From NCBI GenBank assembly GCA_964477035.1, contig CAYZCW010000007.1:62001-126000 (forward strand): 64,000 nt of DNA, given 5' to 3'. The notes beneath the pieces were generated by a model that saw only the letters and a list, made by a program, of their open reading frames with translations, had not been told where the DNA came from and did not search any database. The position numbers and the translations under genes were made by a program. Of this stretch, positions 1 through 8,538 are shown in pieces; position 1 is the stretch's first letter, and the number at the start of each line of letters is the position of its first letter. This stretch comes from SLSG01 sp964477035 (GTDB lineage Bacteria; Bacteroidota; Bacteroidia; Bacteroidales; UBA7960).

Positions 1-2
1 TC

Positions 3-545
3 AAGAAAAACTGGACCCACGATGGATATGTGTTTCCGAGAATGAACTGTTTCTGCGGTCGTTGGATGCGTTATACCAACCTGTATCCTGACCGCAAACT
101 CCGGCTTTTCGACCGCCGGCGGGCTGCCTGGGGCGGGGTGAACCCCCACGACAAGGTGGTTCTGGCCAATGGGGCGAGCAGCCGGCAGGTAAAGGCCCCT
201 TTACTGCATTGGATGTGTGACAGCCTGGAGGAGCAACTGGAAAAGAACAACCGGTTCAGTACGATTGCCGCCCGGGCAGCCGACGATAACGGCACCCGCG
301 CCTCCTTTCGCAAACTCGTGCTGCATCCCTTCTGGCGCTTCATCCACAATTTCGTGGTCAAGGGCGGCTTCCTGGAGGGTCGTCACGGGTTTGTCGTCAG
401 TTGGTTTTCGGCCATGCTTTGTTTTGAAAAATATGCCAAACTGAGGGCCCTGCAGGACCGGAAACGTTTCCCGTCCAAACGGACCGGCATGGAACGCCGG
501 GCGGTGGTGGCGGGGGAGGATGCCCGCCTGGCGGGATCGGTTTAA
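3..545 (+). CDS. Family 2 glycosyltransferase, C-terminal part (truncated by window edge)
   Basis: The frame is open from base 3, so the N-terminal half lies outside the window. The visible part begins with a tryptophan-rich stretch (NWTHDGYVFPRMN) followed by YPDRKLRLFDRR and WGGVNPHD. This pattern is typical of the C-terminal half of WaaE/KdtX-like GT-A family 2 transferases that add sugars to lipopolysaccharide core. A hydrophobic stretch (HPFWRFIHNFVVKGGF, then GFVVSWFSAMLCF) resembles the membrane-associated tail of these enzymes. A GTG at 30 could be read as a start, but conserved residues continue upstream of it, so it is internal. It probably acts at the cytoplasmic face of the inner membrane. 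The exact sugar donor cannot be told. Confidence 0.8.
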   Translation, partial: KKNWTHDGYVFPRMNCFCGRWMRYTNLYPDRKLRLFDRRRAAWGGVNPHDKVVLANGASSRQVKAPLLHWMCDSLEEQLEKNNRFSTIAARAADDNGTRASFRKLVLHPFWRFIHNFVVKGGFLEGRHGFVVSWFSAMLCFEKYAKLRALQDRKRFPSKRTGMERRAVVAGEDARLAGSV

Positions 546-570
546 TGGGGGATGATATTGTAAAGATGCG

Positions 571-1140
571 ATGAAAGAATCATTCAGGCTTGATGAGGCC
601 GTGGAAGTCCTCCGGCAGGGGGGCACCATCCTGTATCCCACGGATACGGTCTGGGGAATCGGCTGCGACGCCACCAACGAGCAGGCGGTGAACAAAGTAT
701 TTGCCGTGAAGCAAAGGGTGGGGGGGAAATCCCTGATCGTGCTGGTCGACAGCATAGAAACCCTCAAAAACTATGTGGAGGACATTCCGGAAATGGCATT
801 CGATCTGATGGAAAGCATCACCGACCCCCTGACCATTATCTACCCGGGGGCCCGTAACCTGGCCCCGAACGTGCCGGCCAGGGATGGCTCAGTGGGCATC
901 CGTATACCGAACGATCCCCTTTGTCAGCAGCTCGTCAGGGCCCTTGGCAAACCCCTGACATCCACCTCGGCCAACCTGAGTGGCAGCCCCAATCCGGTGT
1001 CCTTCAGTAAGATATCTCCAGAGATCAGGAGGGCGGTCGATTTCATCGTGCCGGATTACCAGGCCAGGGTGCGCATGGCCAGGCCTTCGACCATCATCAG
1101 GATCGGAAAAGACGGCACCATGGAAATCATCAGGAACTGA
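571..1140 (+). CDS. tsaC: L-threonylcarbamoyladenylate synthase (TsaC/Sua5, YrdC family)
   Basis: It condenses threonine, bicarbonate and ATP to threonylcarbamoyl-AMP, the first step of the t6A37 tRNA modification. The 189-residue length fits the short YrdC-only form (TsaC), without the Sua5 C-terminal domain. Near the N-terminus GGTILYPTDTVWGIGCDA is the family hallmark, followed by KVFAVKQRVGGKSLIVLV, the Lys/Arg ATP-binding stretch, and later LTSTSANLSG, the serine-rich motif of the active-site pocket. The start at 571 follows the glycosyltransferase stop by 25 bp. The cca gene follows after 7 bp, and miaA lies further downstream, so this is a run of tRNA maturation genes. Confidence 0.95.
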   Translation: MKESFRLDEAVEVLRQGGTILYPTDTVWGIGCDATNEQAVNKVFAVKQRVGGKSLIVLVDSIETLKNYVEDIPEMAFDLMESITDPLTIIYPGARNLAPNVPARDGSVGIRIPNDPLCQQLVRALGKPLTSTSANLSGSPNPVSFSKISPEIRRAVDFIVPDYQARVRMARPSTIIRIGKDGTMEIIRN

Positions 1141-1147
1141 CCACGTT

Positions 1148-2566
1148 TTGAAAACCAGCCTTCAACACCCGGTATTTGATGTGATCTCCCGGACGGCCGA
1201 CCGCATGGGCGTCGAGGCCTACGTGGTGGGCGGATGGGTGCGTGACCTGCTGATGGGCCGCTCATCCAGTGACATTGACATCATGGTCGTGGGCAGCGGG
1301 GTGGCCCTGGCACAGGAGGTCTCACTTGCCCTTGATGCCAGGCAGAAACTCCAGGTCTTCAAACGTTTTGGAACGGCCATGCTGCGGCATGGGGGGTGGG
1401 ATGTAGAGTTTGTCGGGGCCCGCAGGGAGTCCTACCGTGCAGACTCCCGCAAGCCCGTGGTCGAGGACGGCAGCCTGCAGGATGACCTGAACCGGCGGGA
1501 TTTCACCATCAATGCCATGGCCATCGGACTGAACCGTGATAACTTCGGCGAATTGCTGGATCCTTTCGGGGGACAGGCTGATTTGGAAAGGAAATTGCTG
1601 AGAACCCCGCTGGATCCCGATACCACCTACTCTGACGATCCCCTGCGCATGATGCGGGCCGTGCGTTTCGCTGCCCGCCTCGGCTTCTCCATCGACCCCC
1701 CTTCCTTTGAGGCGATCCGGCGAAATGCCGGCAGGCTGGAGATTGTGTCCATGGAACGGATCATGGAGGAGTTCCATAAAATCCTGCTCACCGGCAGGCC
1801 GTCAGGGGGCATCATCCAACTGCGGGAAGCAGGGCTGTTGAAGGTCTTTTTCCCGGAACTGGAGAACCTGGCAGGCATCGAGGTCAGGGAAGGGATGGCC
1901 CATAAGGACAACTTCCTGCACACCCTTCAGGTGCTGGACAACCTGTCTGCCAAATCCGACAATCTCTGGCTGAGGTGGGCGGCCTTGCTGCATGACATCG
2001 CCAAGCCGGCCACCAAGCGTTTCGAACCGGGAACGGGATGGACATTCCACGGGCACGAGTTTCTGGGATACAAAATGGTCGCCCCCCTGTTCCGCCGCCT
2101 CCGGCTGCCCCAGCACGAAAAAATGAATTATGTGCGCAAGCTGGTGTTGTTGCACCTGCGTCCCATCGTGCTCAGCCAGAGTGTCGTAACGGATTCCGCT
2201 GTGCGGCGCCTGCTGTTCGAGGCCGGGGAAGACATCGACGACCTGATGACCCTTTGCGAGGCAGACATCACCTCGGGCAATCCGGACAAGGTCCGGCGGT
2301 TTTTAAGGAATTTCGGACTGGTGCGGGAGAAACTGCAGGAAATAGAAGAAAAGGACCGGTTGCGCAACTGGCAGCCGCCCGTCACGGGGGAAGACATCAT
2401 GGAAGCCTTCGGACTGAATCCCTGCCGGGAGGTGGGCCTCATCAAGACGGCCATCCGGGAGGCCATCCTGGAGGGGGAGATCCCCAATGAGAGGGAACCC
2501 GCCCTGCAGCGTATGGCGGAGGAAGGAAAAAAATTGGGCCTGGAGCTCCGGAAAACAATGAATTAA
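1148..2566 (+). CDS. cca: CCA-adding tRNA nucleotidyltransferase with HD domain
   Basis: This class II nucleotidyltransferase (472 residues) builds or repairs the 3'-CCA end of tRNAs. The head domain shows VVGGWVRDLLMG (about 26-37) and the catalytic carboxylates SDIDIMVV (D42, D44). RRDFTINAMAIGL is the family's nucleotide-binding region, and LLHDIAKP in the C-terminal half marks a fused HD hydrolase-like domain, as is usual in Bacteroidota. No ATG lies near the expected N-terminus. I chose the TTG at 1148 because it gives MKTSLQHPVFDVIS, which matches the typical start of homologues. A longer reading frame extends back to 980, but that part overlaps tsaC and looks non-coding. Confidence 0.93.
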   Translation: MKTSLQHPVFDVISRTADRMGVEAYVVGGWVRDLLMGRSSSDIDIMVVGSGVALAQEVSLALDARQKLQVFKRFGTAMLRHGGWDVEFVGARRESYRADSRKPVVEDGSLQDDLNRRDFTINAMAIGLNRDNFGELLDPFGGQADLERKLLRTPLDPDTTYSDDPLRMMRAVRFAARLGFSIDPPSFEAIRRNAGRLEIVSMERIMEEFHKILLTGRPSGGIIQLREAGLLKVFFPELENLAGIEVREGMAHKDNFLHTLQVLDNLSAKSDNLWLRWAALLHDIAKPATKRFEPGTGWTFHGHEFLGYKMVAPLFRRLRLPQHEKMNYVRKLVLLHLRPIVLSQSVVTDSAVRRLLFEAGEDIDDLMTLCEADITSGNPDKVRRFLRNFGLVREKLQEIEEKDRLRNWQPPVTGEDIMEAFGLNPCREVGLIKTAIREAILEGEIPNEREPALQRMAEEGKKLGLELRKTMN

Positions 2567-2616
2567 TCACTACTTTTGAGAGAAGAACGCGCCTTCCCGG
2601 CATAACCCGTTTTTTC

Positions 2617-3201
2617 ATGCACATCTACCGTTTCAAAGTCCTGTTCGAAGACCAGGACGGCTTTTACCGGGAGTTCGAACTGCAGTCGGACCAGACTTTC
2701 CTGGATTTCCACCTGGCCATTGTGGCCAACCTGAAACTGGATCCCGGCATGCTGTCTTCTTTCTTTACCTGCAACGACCATTTCCGCAAGAAACAGGAGA
2801 TCTCCCTGGTCGACATGGACCAGGAGCCCACGGACGGGACCGGCAAACCCGTCCTGATCATGGAGGAGTGCCGCCTGAACGACTTCATCGACGACCCCCA
2901 CCAGAAGTTGCTGTATGTGTATGATTACCTGAATTATTGGACTTTCTACATTGAGCTGCTGCGCATCCTTCCGGCCGATAAGGACAAGCAGTACCCGCAT
3001 CTTCACCGTGCGGCGGGGGAGGTGCCCAGGGAACTCACCGCCACCCCCGGGGCCATGCCCGAAGGGGAAAGGAGCATGGACCTTTTTCTGGGAGAGGATG
3101 TGTATGATCCGGAGGATCTGGAGCACCTGGAAGGGGAGGAAGAGGACCCTTACAGCGACCGGTCCGGCAATAATGAAGGATTTGAAGAAGACAGTCCCTG
3201 A
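2617..3201 (+). CDS. PRiA4_ORF3-like (IS1096 TnpR-passenger family) hypothetical protein
   Basis: This 194-residue protein resembles the plasmid pRiA4b ORF-3-like family. The pattern of an N-terminal YRFKVLFEDQDGFYREFEL followed by TFLDFHLAIVANLKLD and SSFFTCNDHFRKKQEISL is characteristic. Despite the family name, Bacteroidota chromosomes carry it as a stable, non-mobile gene commonly next to miaA, and here its 3' end overlaps miaA by 29 bp. The C-terminal third is rich in Glu/Asp and probably disordered. The molecular function is not established. Translational coupling with miaA is an inference from the overlap. Confidence 0.75.
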   Translation: MHIYRFKVLFEDQDGFYREFELQSDQTFLDFHLAIVANLKLDPGMLSSFFTCNDHFRKKQEISLVDMDQEPTDGTGKPVLIMEECRLNDFIDDPHQKLLYVYDYLNYWTFYIELLRILPADKDKQYPHLHRAAGEVPRELTATPGAMPEGERSMDLFLGEDVYDPEDLEHLEGEEEDPYSDRSGNNEGFEEDSP

Positions 3202-4090
3202 GAAAACCCTGGTCGTACTCAACGGGCCCACGGCCGTCGGCAAGACGGAGCTGTGCATCCGCCTGGCCGAAGAACTGCACACCTCCGTCATCTCGGGCGA
3301 CGCCCGGCAGTTTTACAGGGAGCTGACCATCGGCACGGCCCCTCCTTCCCGTCAGGAGCTGATGCGGGTGCCGCATTATTTTGTCGGGCACCTGTCCATT
3401 CATGACTACTATAATGTCTCCCTGTTCGAACAAGATGCCCTGCGGGTTCTGGAGACCCTGTTCCGTTCGGTCGATGTGGTTCTGGCAACGGGTGGTTCCG
3501 GGCTTTACATGGATACCCTGTGTCACGGCATAGACGCCTTGCCGGAGCCGGACCGGGATGTCAGAAATCAGGTCAGGCTGGTTTTGGAGCGGGAGGGCCT
3601 GGACGGCCTGAGGTCCTGGGTTCACCGCATCGATCCTGCCTATTACGCGGAGGCGGACCTGTCAAACCCCAAGCGGCTGATGCGCGCCATCGAGGTCTTC
3701 CTGTCCTGCGGGGTGCCTTATTCGCGGATGCGGCGGAACCAGCCGGTTAAACGGCCGTTCGCCGTGAAGCAGGTGGTGGTGAACCGGGACCGCGACGAAC
3801 TCTTCTGCCGCATCAATCAGCGGGTTGACCACATGGTGCGGCAGGGCCTGGTGGAGGAGGCCTGGCGCCTCTACCCCTGGCGCCACCTCAATGCCCTGAA
3901 TACGGTAGGCTACAAGGAATTGTATGATTGGATCGCCGGCCGGTGTACCTTGTCACAGGCCATCGGGAAGATCAAGACCAACACCCGCCGTTACGCCAAA
4001 CGACAGCTGACCTGGTACCGGAAAAAAACGGAAGCCGCCTGGTTTCATCCGGGGGAGGAGGAGGCCATCCTGGCCCATATCAGGAGCTGA
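3173..4090 (+). CDS. miaA: tRNA dimethylallyltransferase
   Basis: It transfers a dimethylallyl group to N6 of A37 in tRNAs reading UNN codons. The P-loop GPTAVGKT is at residues 18-25, and the family motif DARQFYRELTIGTAPPS (usually DSRQ) follows. VPHYFVGHLSIHDYYNVSLFE is the typical Bacteroidota motif, and TGGSGLYMDTLCHGID is the third conserved block. The protein is 305 residues, standard length. The start at 3173 lies inside the end of the preceding gene and gives the expected short N-terminus before the P-loop; a longer open frame from 2951 is in the wrong reading context. It converges on the kinase gene with only 5 bp between stops. Confidence 0.95.
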   Translation: MKDLKKTVPEKTLVVLNGPTAVGKTELCIRLAEELHTSVISGDARQFYRELTIGTAPPSRQELMRVPHYFVGHLSIHDYYNVSLFEQDALRVLETLFRSVDVVLATGGSGLYMDTLCHGIDALPEPDRDVRNQVRLVLEREGLDGLRSWVHRIDPAYYAEADLSNPKRLMRAIEVFLSCGVPYSRMRRNQPVKRPFAVKQVVVNRDRDELFCRINQRVDHMVRQGLVEEAWRLYPWRHLNALNTVGYKELYDWIAGRCTLSQAIGKIKTNTRRYAKRQLTWYRKKTEAAWFHPGEEEAILAHIRS

Positions 4091-4095
4091 ACCCG

Positions 4096-4950
4096 TCAGC
4101 AGCCGGACCGTCCACCATGGTGGCGGTGAAGCCCTTCCATGGGGGAGGCCTCTGCACGCAGGAATTGCAGCCCGGCTTTCACGCTGCATTCCGCCAGAAT
4201 GTGTCTGAAGTGAAAGGCCACCGATCCGGTAAAGGCCAGGGGGAGCCCTTCCCGATCCGGCAAACGGGACACCTGCTCCCGCAGGAAGTCATTGAACGAC
4301 CCGGCAACCAGTTCCCGGACAAAAGGATGCGCCATCCGACGATGTAAAAAAACGGCAAAGGAAGCCAGGTAACGGTTTGGGTGGGATTCTGCATACAGGT
4401 CCGAGAGGATGGACCGGGGAGTGCCCGCGTGGGTCCTCGTGAAATCCACGCTCAGGTCGTCGGGAACCTGCCCCCGCATCCACCGGGTCAGGAAAGACTT
4501 TCCGATGGATGCCCCGCTGCCTTCATCCCCCAGCAGGTAGCCCAGGGACGGGACCGCATGGGCCAGTTCCTGGCCGTCATATACGGCGGCGTTGGAGCCG
4601 GTACCGAGGATGCAGGCGATGCCCCTGTCCCGGCCAAATAAGGCCCTGGCCGCGCCGAGCAGGTCGCTCCCCACCTCCGTTCTTTCCGTGTCCGGGAACA
4701 GGGCTTGCAGTGCCCGGCGGACCCGCTCCTGCTTCTCTGCAGTGCTGCACCCTGCCCCGTAGAAATAGATTTCCTCCGGACGGTACTGTCTGAACCCCTC
4801 CGGCATCGACTCCATGACCAGGGCCCGGATCTGGTCCGGATCCAGGAAGTAGGGATTGAGGCCCGGGCTGCGGAAGGCGGCCAGGCGACGCGTTCCCCGG
4901 ACAAACCACCAGTCCGTCTTGGTGGAGCCGCTGTCTGCCAGCAGGATCAT
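4096..4950 (-). CDS. BadF/BadG-type sugar kinase (N-acetylglucosamine kinase-like)
   Basis: This is a 284-residue member of the BadF/BadG/BcrA/BcrD ATPase fold used by N-acetylglucosamine kinases. The N-terminal LLADSGSTKTDWW is the phosphate-1 loop. CILGTGSNAAVYDG is the phosphate-2/adenosine loop, and LLGDEGSGASIGK is the usual downstream motif. The C-terminus AEASPMEGL is also family-typical. It probably phosphorylates amino sugars such as GlcNAc in cell-wall recycling. Its start overlaps the stop of the upstream c-di-AMP cyclase gene by 4 bp, so the two are probably translated together. The precise substrate is not determined by the sequence. Confidence 0.85.
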   Translation of the reverse strand: MILLADSGSTKTDWWFVRGTRRLAAFRSPGLNPYFLDPDQIRALVMESMPEGFRQYRPEEIYFYGAGCSTAEKQERVRRALQALFPDTERTEVGSDLLGAARALFGRDRGIACILGTGSNAAVYDGQELAHAVPSLGYLLGDEGSGASIGKSFLTRWMRGQVPDDLSVDFTRTHAGTPRSILSDLYAESHPNRYLASFAVFLHRRMAHPFVRELVAGSFNDFLREQVSRLPDREGLPLAFTGSVAFHFRHILAECSVKAGLQFLRAEASPMEGLHRHHGGRSGC

Positions 4951-5807
4951 GTGTCCTGGTTATTTTTTTTCCTGTCGGATGGGGAAGGCTCCCCTTCTTC
5001 CTTTTCCTGTCCCTCGCTGGCAAATTCCCTGGCCAGCATTTCCTTGAGCTGAAGGGGTTTGAGATTCCTCTTGATCTGCCCCTCCTTGCACCAGGAAATC
5101 CTTCCGGTCTGCTCACTGACCACCAGGGCGATGGCATCGGATTGTTCCGTAACCCCTGCCCCGGCGCGGTGCCGAAGGCCCAGGGTGGCGGGGAATGTTG
5201 GGTTTTCCGAGACAGGCAGGACGCAGCGGGCGGCCTTGATGCGGTTGTCCGTGAGGATTACCGCCCCGTCATGCAGGGGGTTGTTTTTAAAGAACACGGA
5301 CTCCAGCAGGGGTTCGGATATCCGGGCATCCAGTACCTGCCCGGTCTCTACAAAAAACTCCAGGGGGTTCTGCCGCGTAATGACGATCAGGGCTCCGGTA
5401 CGGCTTTCAGAAAAGCGCTCACAGGCATGCACGATGGCGGGAATATCCAGTTTGTCCCGCTGGTCGGTATTCCAAAGTTTGTGGAAAAAGTGGCGCGAGC
5501 GCTTGGTGAGGATGCTCCGGGTGCCCAAAACCAGCAGGAATTTGCGGATTTCAGGCTGGAACACAATGATCAGGGCAAGCACCCCCACACTGATAAACTG
5601 TCCGAGGATCGCCGTCAGCAGCTCCATCTCGAAAATGCGGACCAGCCACCAGAGCAGGTAAATGGACAGGATGCCCAGAAAAATATGTATGGCTCCGGTC
5701 CCGCGGATCAGCGCATACAACTGGTAAAGCAGGACAGCCACCAAAAGGATGTCCAGGACGTCGAGAAGCCGGATCTGAATGAACGCCGGAACCATGTCTG
5801 TGGGCAT
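4947..5807 (-). CDS. cdaA: Diadenylate cyclase, CdaA/DacA type
   Basis: It makes cyclic di-AMP from two ATP. Three N-terminal membrane helices (about 19-37, 42-60 and 66-84) anchor the DisA_N catalytic domain. The domain carries both signature motifs: DGA at about 180-182 (NNPLHDGAVIL) and RHR at about 212-214 (LGLRHRAGAGVTEQ). The C-terminal tail is charged (EGQEKEEGEPSPSDRKK) and probably disordered. In many bacteria cdaA is adjacent to glmM. Here it is instead followed, with a 4 bp overlap, by an amino-sugar kinase gene, and folP lies upstream on the same strand. A role in osmolyte and cell-wall homeostasis is a family-based inference. Confidence 0.93.
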   Translation of the reverse strand: MPTDMVPAFIQIRLLDVLDILLVAVLLYQLYALIRGTGAIHIFLGILSIYLLWWLVRIFEMELLTAILGQFISVGVLALIIVFQPEIRKFLLVLGTRSILTKRSRHFFHKLWNTDQRDKLDIPAIVHACERFSESRTGALIVITRQNPLEFFVETGQVLDARISEPLLESVFFKNNPLHDGAVILTDNRIKAARCVLPVSENPTFPATLGLRHRAGAGVTEQSDAIALVVSEQTGRISWCKEGQIKRNLKPLQLKEMLAREFASEGQEKEEGEPSPSDRKKNNQDT

Positions 5808-5830
5808 GGGCTGGTTTTTTCTTGGTAAAA

Positions 5831-6700
5831 TTAATCCAATTGACGGACGTTTTGAAAAGCCTGCACGATTTTTACGGCCTCCACGGCTTCCCGTACGTCG
5901 TGAACCCTCAGGATGGCAGCCCCTTTCATCAGTGCGACGGCATGCAGCACGGTGGTGCCGTTCAGTGCATCGCCTGGCGGTACGCCCAGCACGCGGGTGA
6001 CCATGGATTTCCTGGAGAGGCCCACCATGAGGGGGCGCTCAAACAGGTGGAAGAAGTCCATGCCCGCCAGCAGCTCGTAATTGTGTTCCACGGTCTTGCC
6101 GAAACCGAAACCGGGATCCAGAATGATGTCATGGACGCCCAGATCCAGCAGCCGGGCGATGTGGTGGTCGAAGAAACCGGTGATTTCCCGGATCAGGTGG
6201 GTGTACCGTGGATTGTCCTGCATGGTGGCCGGGGTCCCCTGCATGTGCATCAGCACATAGGGAACGCCCAGGCCGGCAACGGTCCGGGCCATGGCCGGGT
6301 CCATGCTGCCGGCGGAGATGTCGTTGATGATCCCTGCCCCCTCCCCCACAGAGGCCCTGGCCGTTTCCGCATGGTAGGTATCGACCGATACCAGGGCATC
6401 GGGAAATTCCCTGAGGATGGCTTGCAGGGCGGGCAGCAGCCGCTTCTTCTCCTCTTCGGGCTTTATGGGCCCGGCTCCGGGCCGGGTGGAGGCTGCGCCC
6501 AGATCCAGCATGCCTGCCCCCTCTTTCAGCATGCCTGCAGCCTTTTCAACAGCCTTTAACGGGCTGGAGTACCTGCTTCCTTCATAGAATGAGTCCGGGG
6601 TGAGGTTGATGATGCCCATGACCAGGGGGGGGGAGAGCCGGACCAATTTCCCCTGGCAGTTCAGGGTCCTGTTTGGACAAAAAAACGTATCTTTCGCCAT
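5831..6700 (-). CDS. folP: Dihydropteroate synthase
   Basis: It condenses p-aminobenzoate with the pterin pyrophosphate to give 7,8-dihydropteroate in folate synthesis. The signature VMGIINLTPDSFYEGSRY, the pterin-binding stretch DLGAASTRPGAGP, VSVDTYHAETAR, INDISAG and the C-terminal DPGFGFGKTVEHNYELL and SRKSM motifs are all present. Length (289) is normal for the family. The gene is 23 bp upstream of cdaA on the same strand and divergent from the DUF1599 gene, with 45 bp between the two starts. Confidence 0.95.
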   Translation of the reverse strand: MAKDTFFCPNRTLNCQGKLVRLSPPLVMGIINLTPDSFYEGSRYSSPLKAVEKAAGMLKEGAGMLDLGAASTRPGAGPIKPEEEKKRLLPALQAILREFPDALVSVDTYHAETARASVGEGAGIINDISAGSMDPAMARTVAGLGVPYVLMHMQGTPATMQDNPRYTHLIREITGFFDHHIARLLDLGVHDIILDPGFGFGKTVEHNYELLAGMDFFHLFERPLMVGLSRKSMVTRVLGVPPGDALNGTTVLHAVALMKGAAILRVHDVREAVEAVKIVQAFQNVRQLD

Positions 6701-6745
6701 CGTTTTAAAACCTGATCATCCCGTATTTCTTATCCCTGCCAAGCC

Positions 6746-7309
6746 ATGGGCACTGTCTCGAAAACCGACCGCCAATTTGACCAGGTAAAGCAAATGTGCC
6801 TGGATGTGTTCCTGAAAAAAATGCGCGACTACGGCAGTGCGTGGAGGATCCTCCGCCCCTCTTCACTGACCGACCAGCTGTTCATCAAAGCCCAGCGTAT
6901 CCGGTCATTGCAGGACAAAGGTACGCAAAAAATACTTGAAGGGATCAGCACCGAGTTTGTCGGGATCATCAACTATGCCGTGATGGGCCTGGTGCAGCTG
7001 GAAAAGGGGCCGGCAGACCATGCCGACCTGGATGAGGAGCAGGCCATCCGGCTGTATGAACTGTACTTCGAAAAGTCCAGGTCGCTCATGCAGGACAAGA
7101 ACCATGATTATTCCGAAGCCTGGCGTGAGATGCGGGTGTCTTCCCTGGCCGACATCATCCTGATGAAGCTTTTCCGGATCAAGCAGATCGAGGACAATCA
7201 GGGGCAGACGTTTGTGTCGGAAGGCATCGACGCAAACTATTATGATATCATCAATTATGCCGTCTTCGCCCTGATCAAACTGGAATTGGAAACAGAAAAC
7301 CAGGGTTGA
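6746..7309 (+). CDS. DUF1599 protein (duplicated nucleotide-modification-associated domain)
   Basis: This 187-residue protein contains two copies of the DUF1599 domain, at about 10-95 and 100-183. The copies share the patterns FLKKMRDYGSAWRILR / LMQDKNHDYSEAWREMR, then SSLTDQLFIKAQRIR / SSLADIILMKLFRIK, and FVGIINYAVMGLVQLE / YYDIINYAVFALIKLE. Bacteroidota keep this gene next to folP and tpiA. The domain was named by genome context as possibly linked to modified nucleotides in phages, but a chromosomal role is not known. It is the first gene of a plus-strand run and is followed after 25 bp by an ABC permease. Confidence 0.8.
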   Translation: MGTVSKTDRQFDQVKQMCLDVFLKKMRDYGSAWRILRPSSLTDQLFIKAQRIRSLQDKGTQKILEGISTEFVGIINYAVMGLVQLEKGPADHADLDEEQAIRLYELYFEKSRSLMQDKNHDYSEAWREMRVSSLADIILMKLFRIKQIEDNQGQTFVSEGIDANYYDIINYAVFALIKLELETENQG

Positions 7310-7334
7310 TCGGGACGGCAACATCCGACCGGAA

Positions 7335-8411
7335 GTGGGAAAATTCATTGGCAGGCGGTTGTGGTATGGTTTCTGGGTGCTGCTGGGCGTTGTCAGCCTG
7401 GTGTTCTTCCTGTTTACCATCCTGCCGGGCGACCCGGCGCGCATGATGCTCGGTCAGCGAGCCGATCTGGCCTCGGTGGATGCCATTCGTGAGGAGCTGG
7501 GCCTGGACAGGCCGACCGGGGTGCAGTTCGTCAATTACCTGAACGACCTGTCGCCCCTGTCTGTGCACCACCGAACCGACAGCAGCAGCCTGTTTTTCCT
7601 GGACAGGGACACTTACAGTGCATGGGCCCTGCTGACGTTGGGGAGGCACTCCCTGGTGCTGAAAAAGCCTTACCTGCGCCGGTCTTACCAGAGCAACCGC
7701 CCGGTGACTGAGGTGCTTGCCCAGGCGCTGCCCAACACATTGCTGCTGGCCAGCACGTCCATCCTCTTCGCCATGATCGCCGGGGTGGCCCTGGGCGTGC
7801 TGGTGGCTTTCCGCAACAGCCGCCTTCTGGCCCGAACCACCCTGGTGTTCTCGGTTTTCGGCATGGCCCTTCCTTCCTTCTTTGCGGCCATCATCATCGC
7901 CTGGTTTTTTGCCTTCGTGCTGGGAGACTGGACGGGCCTGAACATGACCGGCAGCCTGCATGAGGTGGACGATTTCGGCCGGGGCGAATTCTTCGCCTGG
8001 AAGAACCTGTTGTTGCCGGCGCTGACCCTGGGCATAAGGCCCCTGGCAGTTGTTACCGAGTTGACGCGCAGTTCATTGCAGCAGGTCCTGGGCATGGACT
8101 ATATCAGGACAGCCCACGCCAAAGGCCTGTCCAGGATGCGCGTGGTGACCCGCCATGCCCTGAAGAATGCCCTGAACCCGGTCGTGACGGCCGTATCCGG
8201 CTGGTTTGCCTCCCTGCTGGCCGGGGCGGTTTTCGTTGAGTTCGTGTTTGACTGGAAGGGTCTTGGGGTGGTCATCGTGCAGGCTCTGGAGCATTACGAT
8301 TTCCCCGTCCTCATGGGTGCCGTCCTGCTGATCTCTGTCATGCTGGTGGTTCTGAACATCCTGGTGGACCTGATATATGGTCTGCTGGACCCGAGGGTCA
8401 GGCTGCAATGA
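7335..8411 (+). CDS. ABC transporter permease, DppB/OppB type
   Basis: This inner-membrane permease (358 residues) of the binding-protein-dependent transport superfamily begins MGKFIGRRLWYGFWVLLGVVSLVFFLF, the typical DppB/OppB N-terminus, followed by LPGDPARMMLGQRA. The EAA loop that contacts the ATPase is GMDYIRTAHAKGLSRMRVVTRHALKNALNPVV. About six membrane helices are expected. Compared with classical DppB it has an extended extracytoplasmic segment at about 65-120. The start is a GTG at 7335. No partner permease, ATPase or binding protein is adjacent, so other components must be encoded elsewhere. The substrate (peptide, nickel or other) cannot be told. Confidence 0.88.
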   Translation: MGKFIGRRLWYGFWVLLGVVSLVFFLFTILPGDPARMMLGQRADLASVDAIREELGLDRPTGVQFVNYLNDLSPLSVHHRTDSSSLFFLDRDTYSAWALLTLGRHSLVLKKPYLRRSYQSNRPVTEVLAQALPNTLLLASTSILFAMIAGVALGVLVAFRNSRLLARTTLVFSVFGMALPSFFAAIIIAWFFAFVLGDWTGLNMTGSLHEVDDFGRGEFFAWKNLLLPALTLGIRPLAVVTELTRSSLQQVLGMDYIRTAHAKGLSRMRVVTRHALKNALNPVVTAVSGWFASLLAGAVFVEFVFDWKGLGVVIVQALEHYDFPVLMGAVLLISVMLVVLNILVDLIYGLLDPRVRLQ

Positions 8412-8497
8412 AGGGGCCAGGCCGTCGGGCCGGGATGCCCCCCATGAAAAGGCGGAATTTAAAAGCGGAATTGCCGGCCTCCGGGCATCATTTTTTG

Positions 8498-8505
8498 TAC
8501 ATTTG
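8498..8505 (+). promoter_or_regulatory. Candidate Bacteroidota -7 box for tpiA
   Basis: TACATTTG matches the TAnnTTTG consensus exactly. It would place transcription start at about 8512, 27 nt ahead of the tpiA ATG. The upstream TTG (8471-8473) is 24 nt away, somewhat too far, so the -33 element is weak. Confidence 0.35.
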
Positions 8506-8538
8506 GGCTTTGTTGTATCTTATAGAATCGCGAGCGTT

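Noticed and set aside
980..1147. N-terminal extension of cca overlapping tsaC
   Set aside because: The translation there has low-complexity, non-family sequence; the TTG at 1148 gives the family N-terminus.
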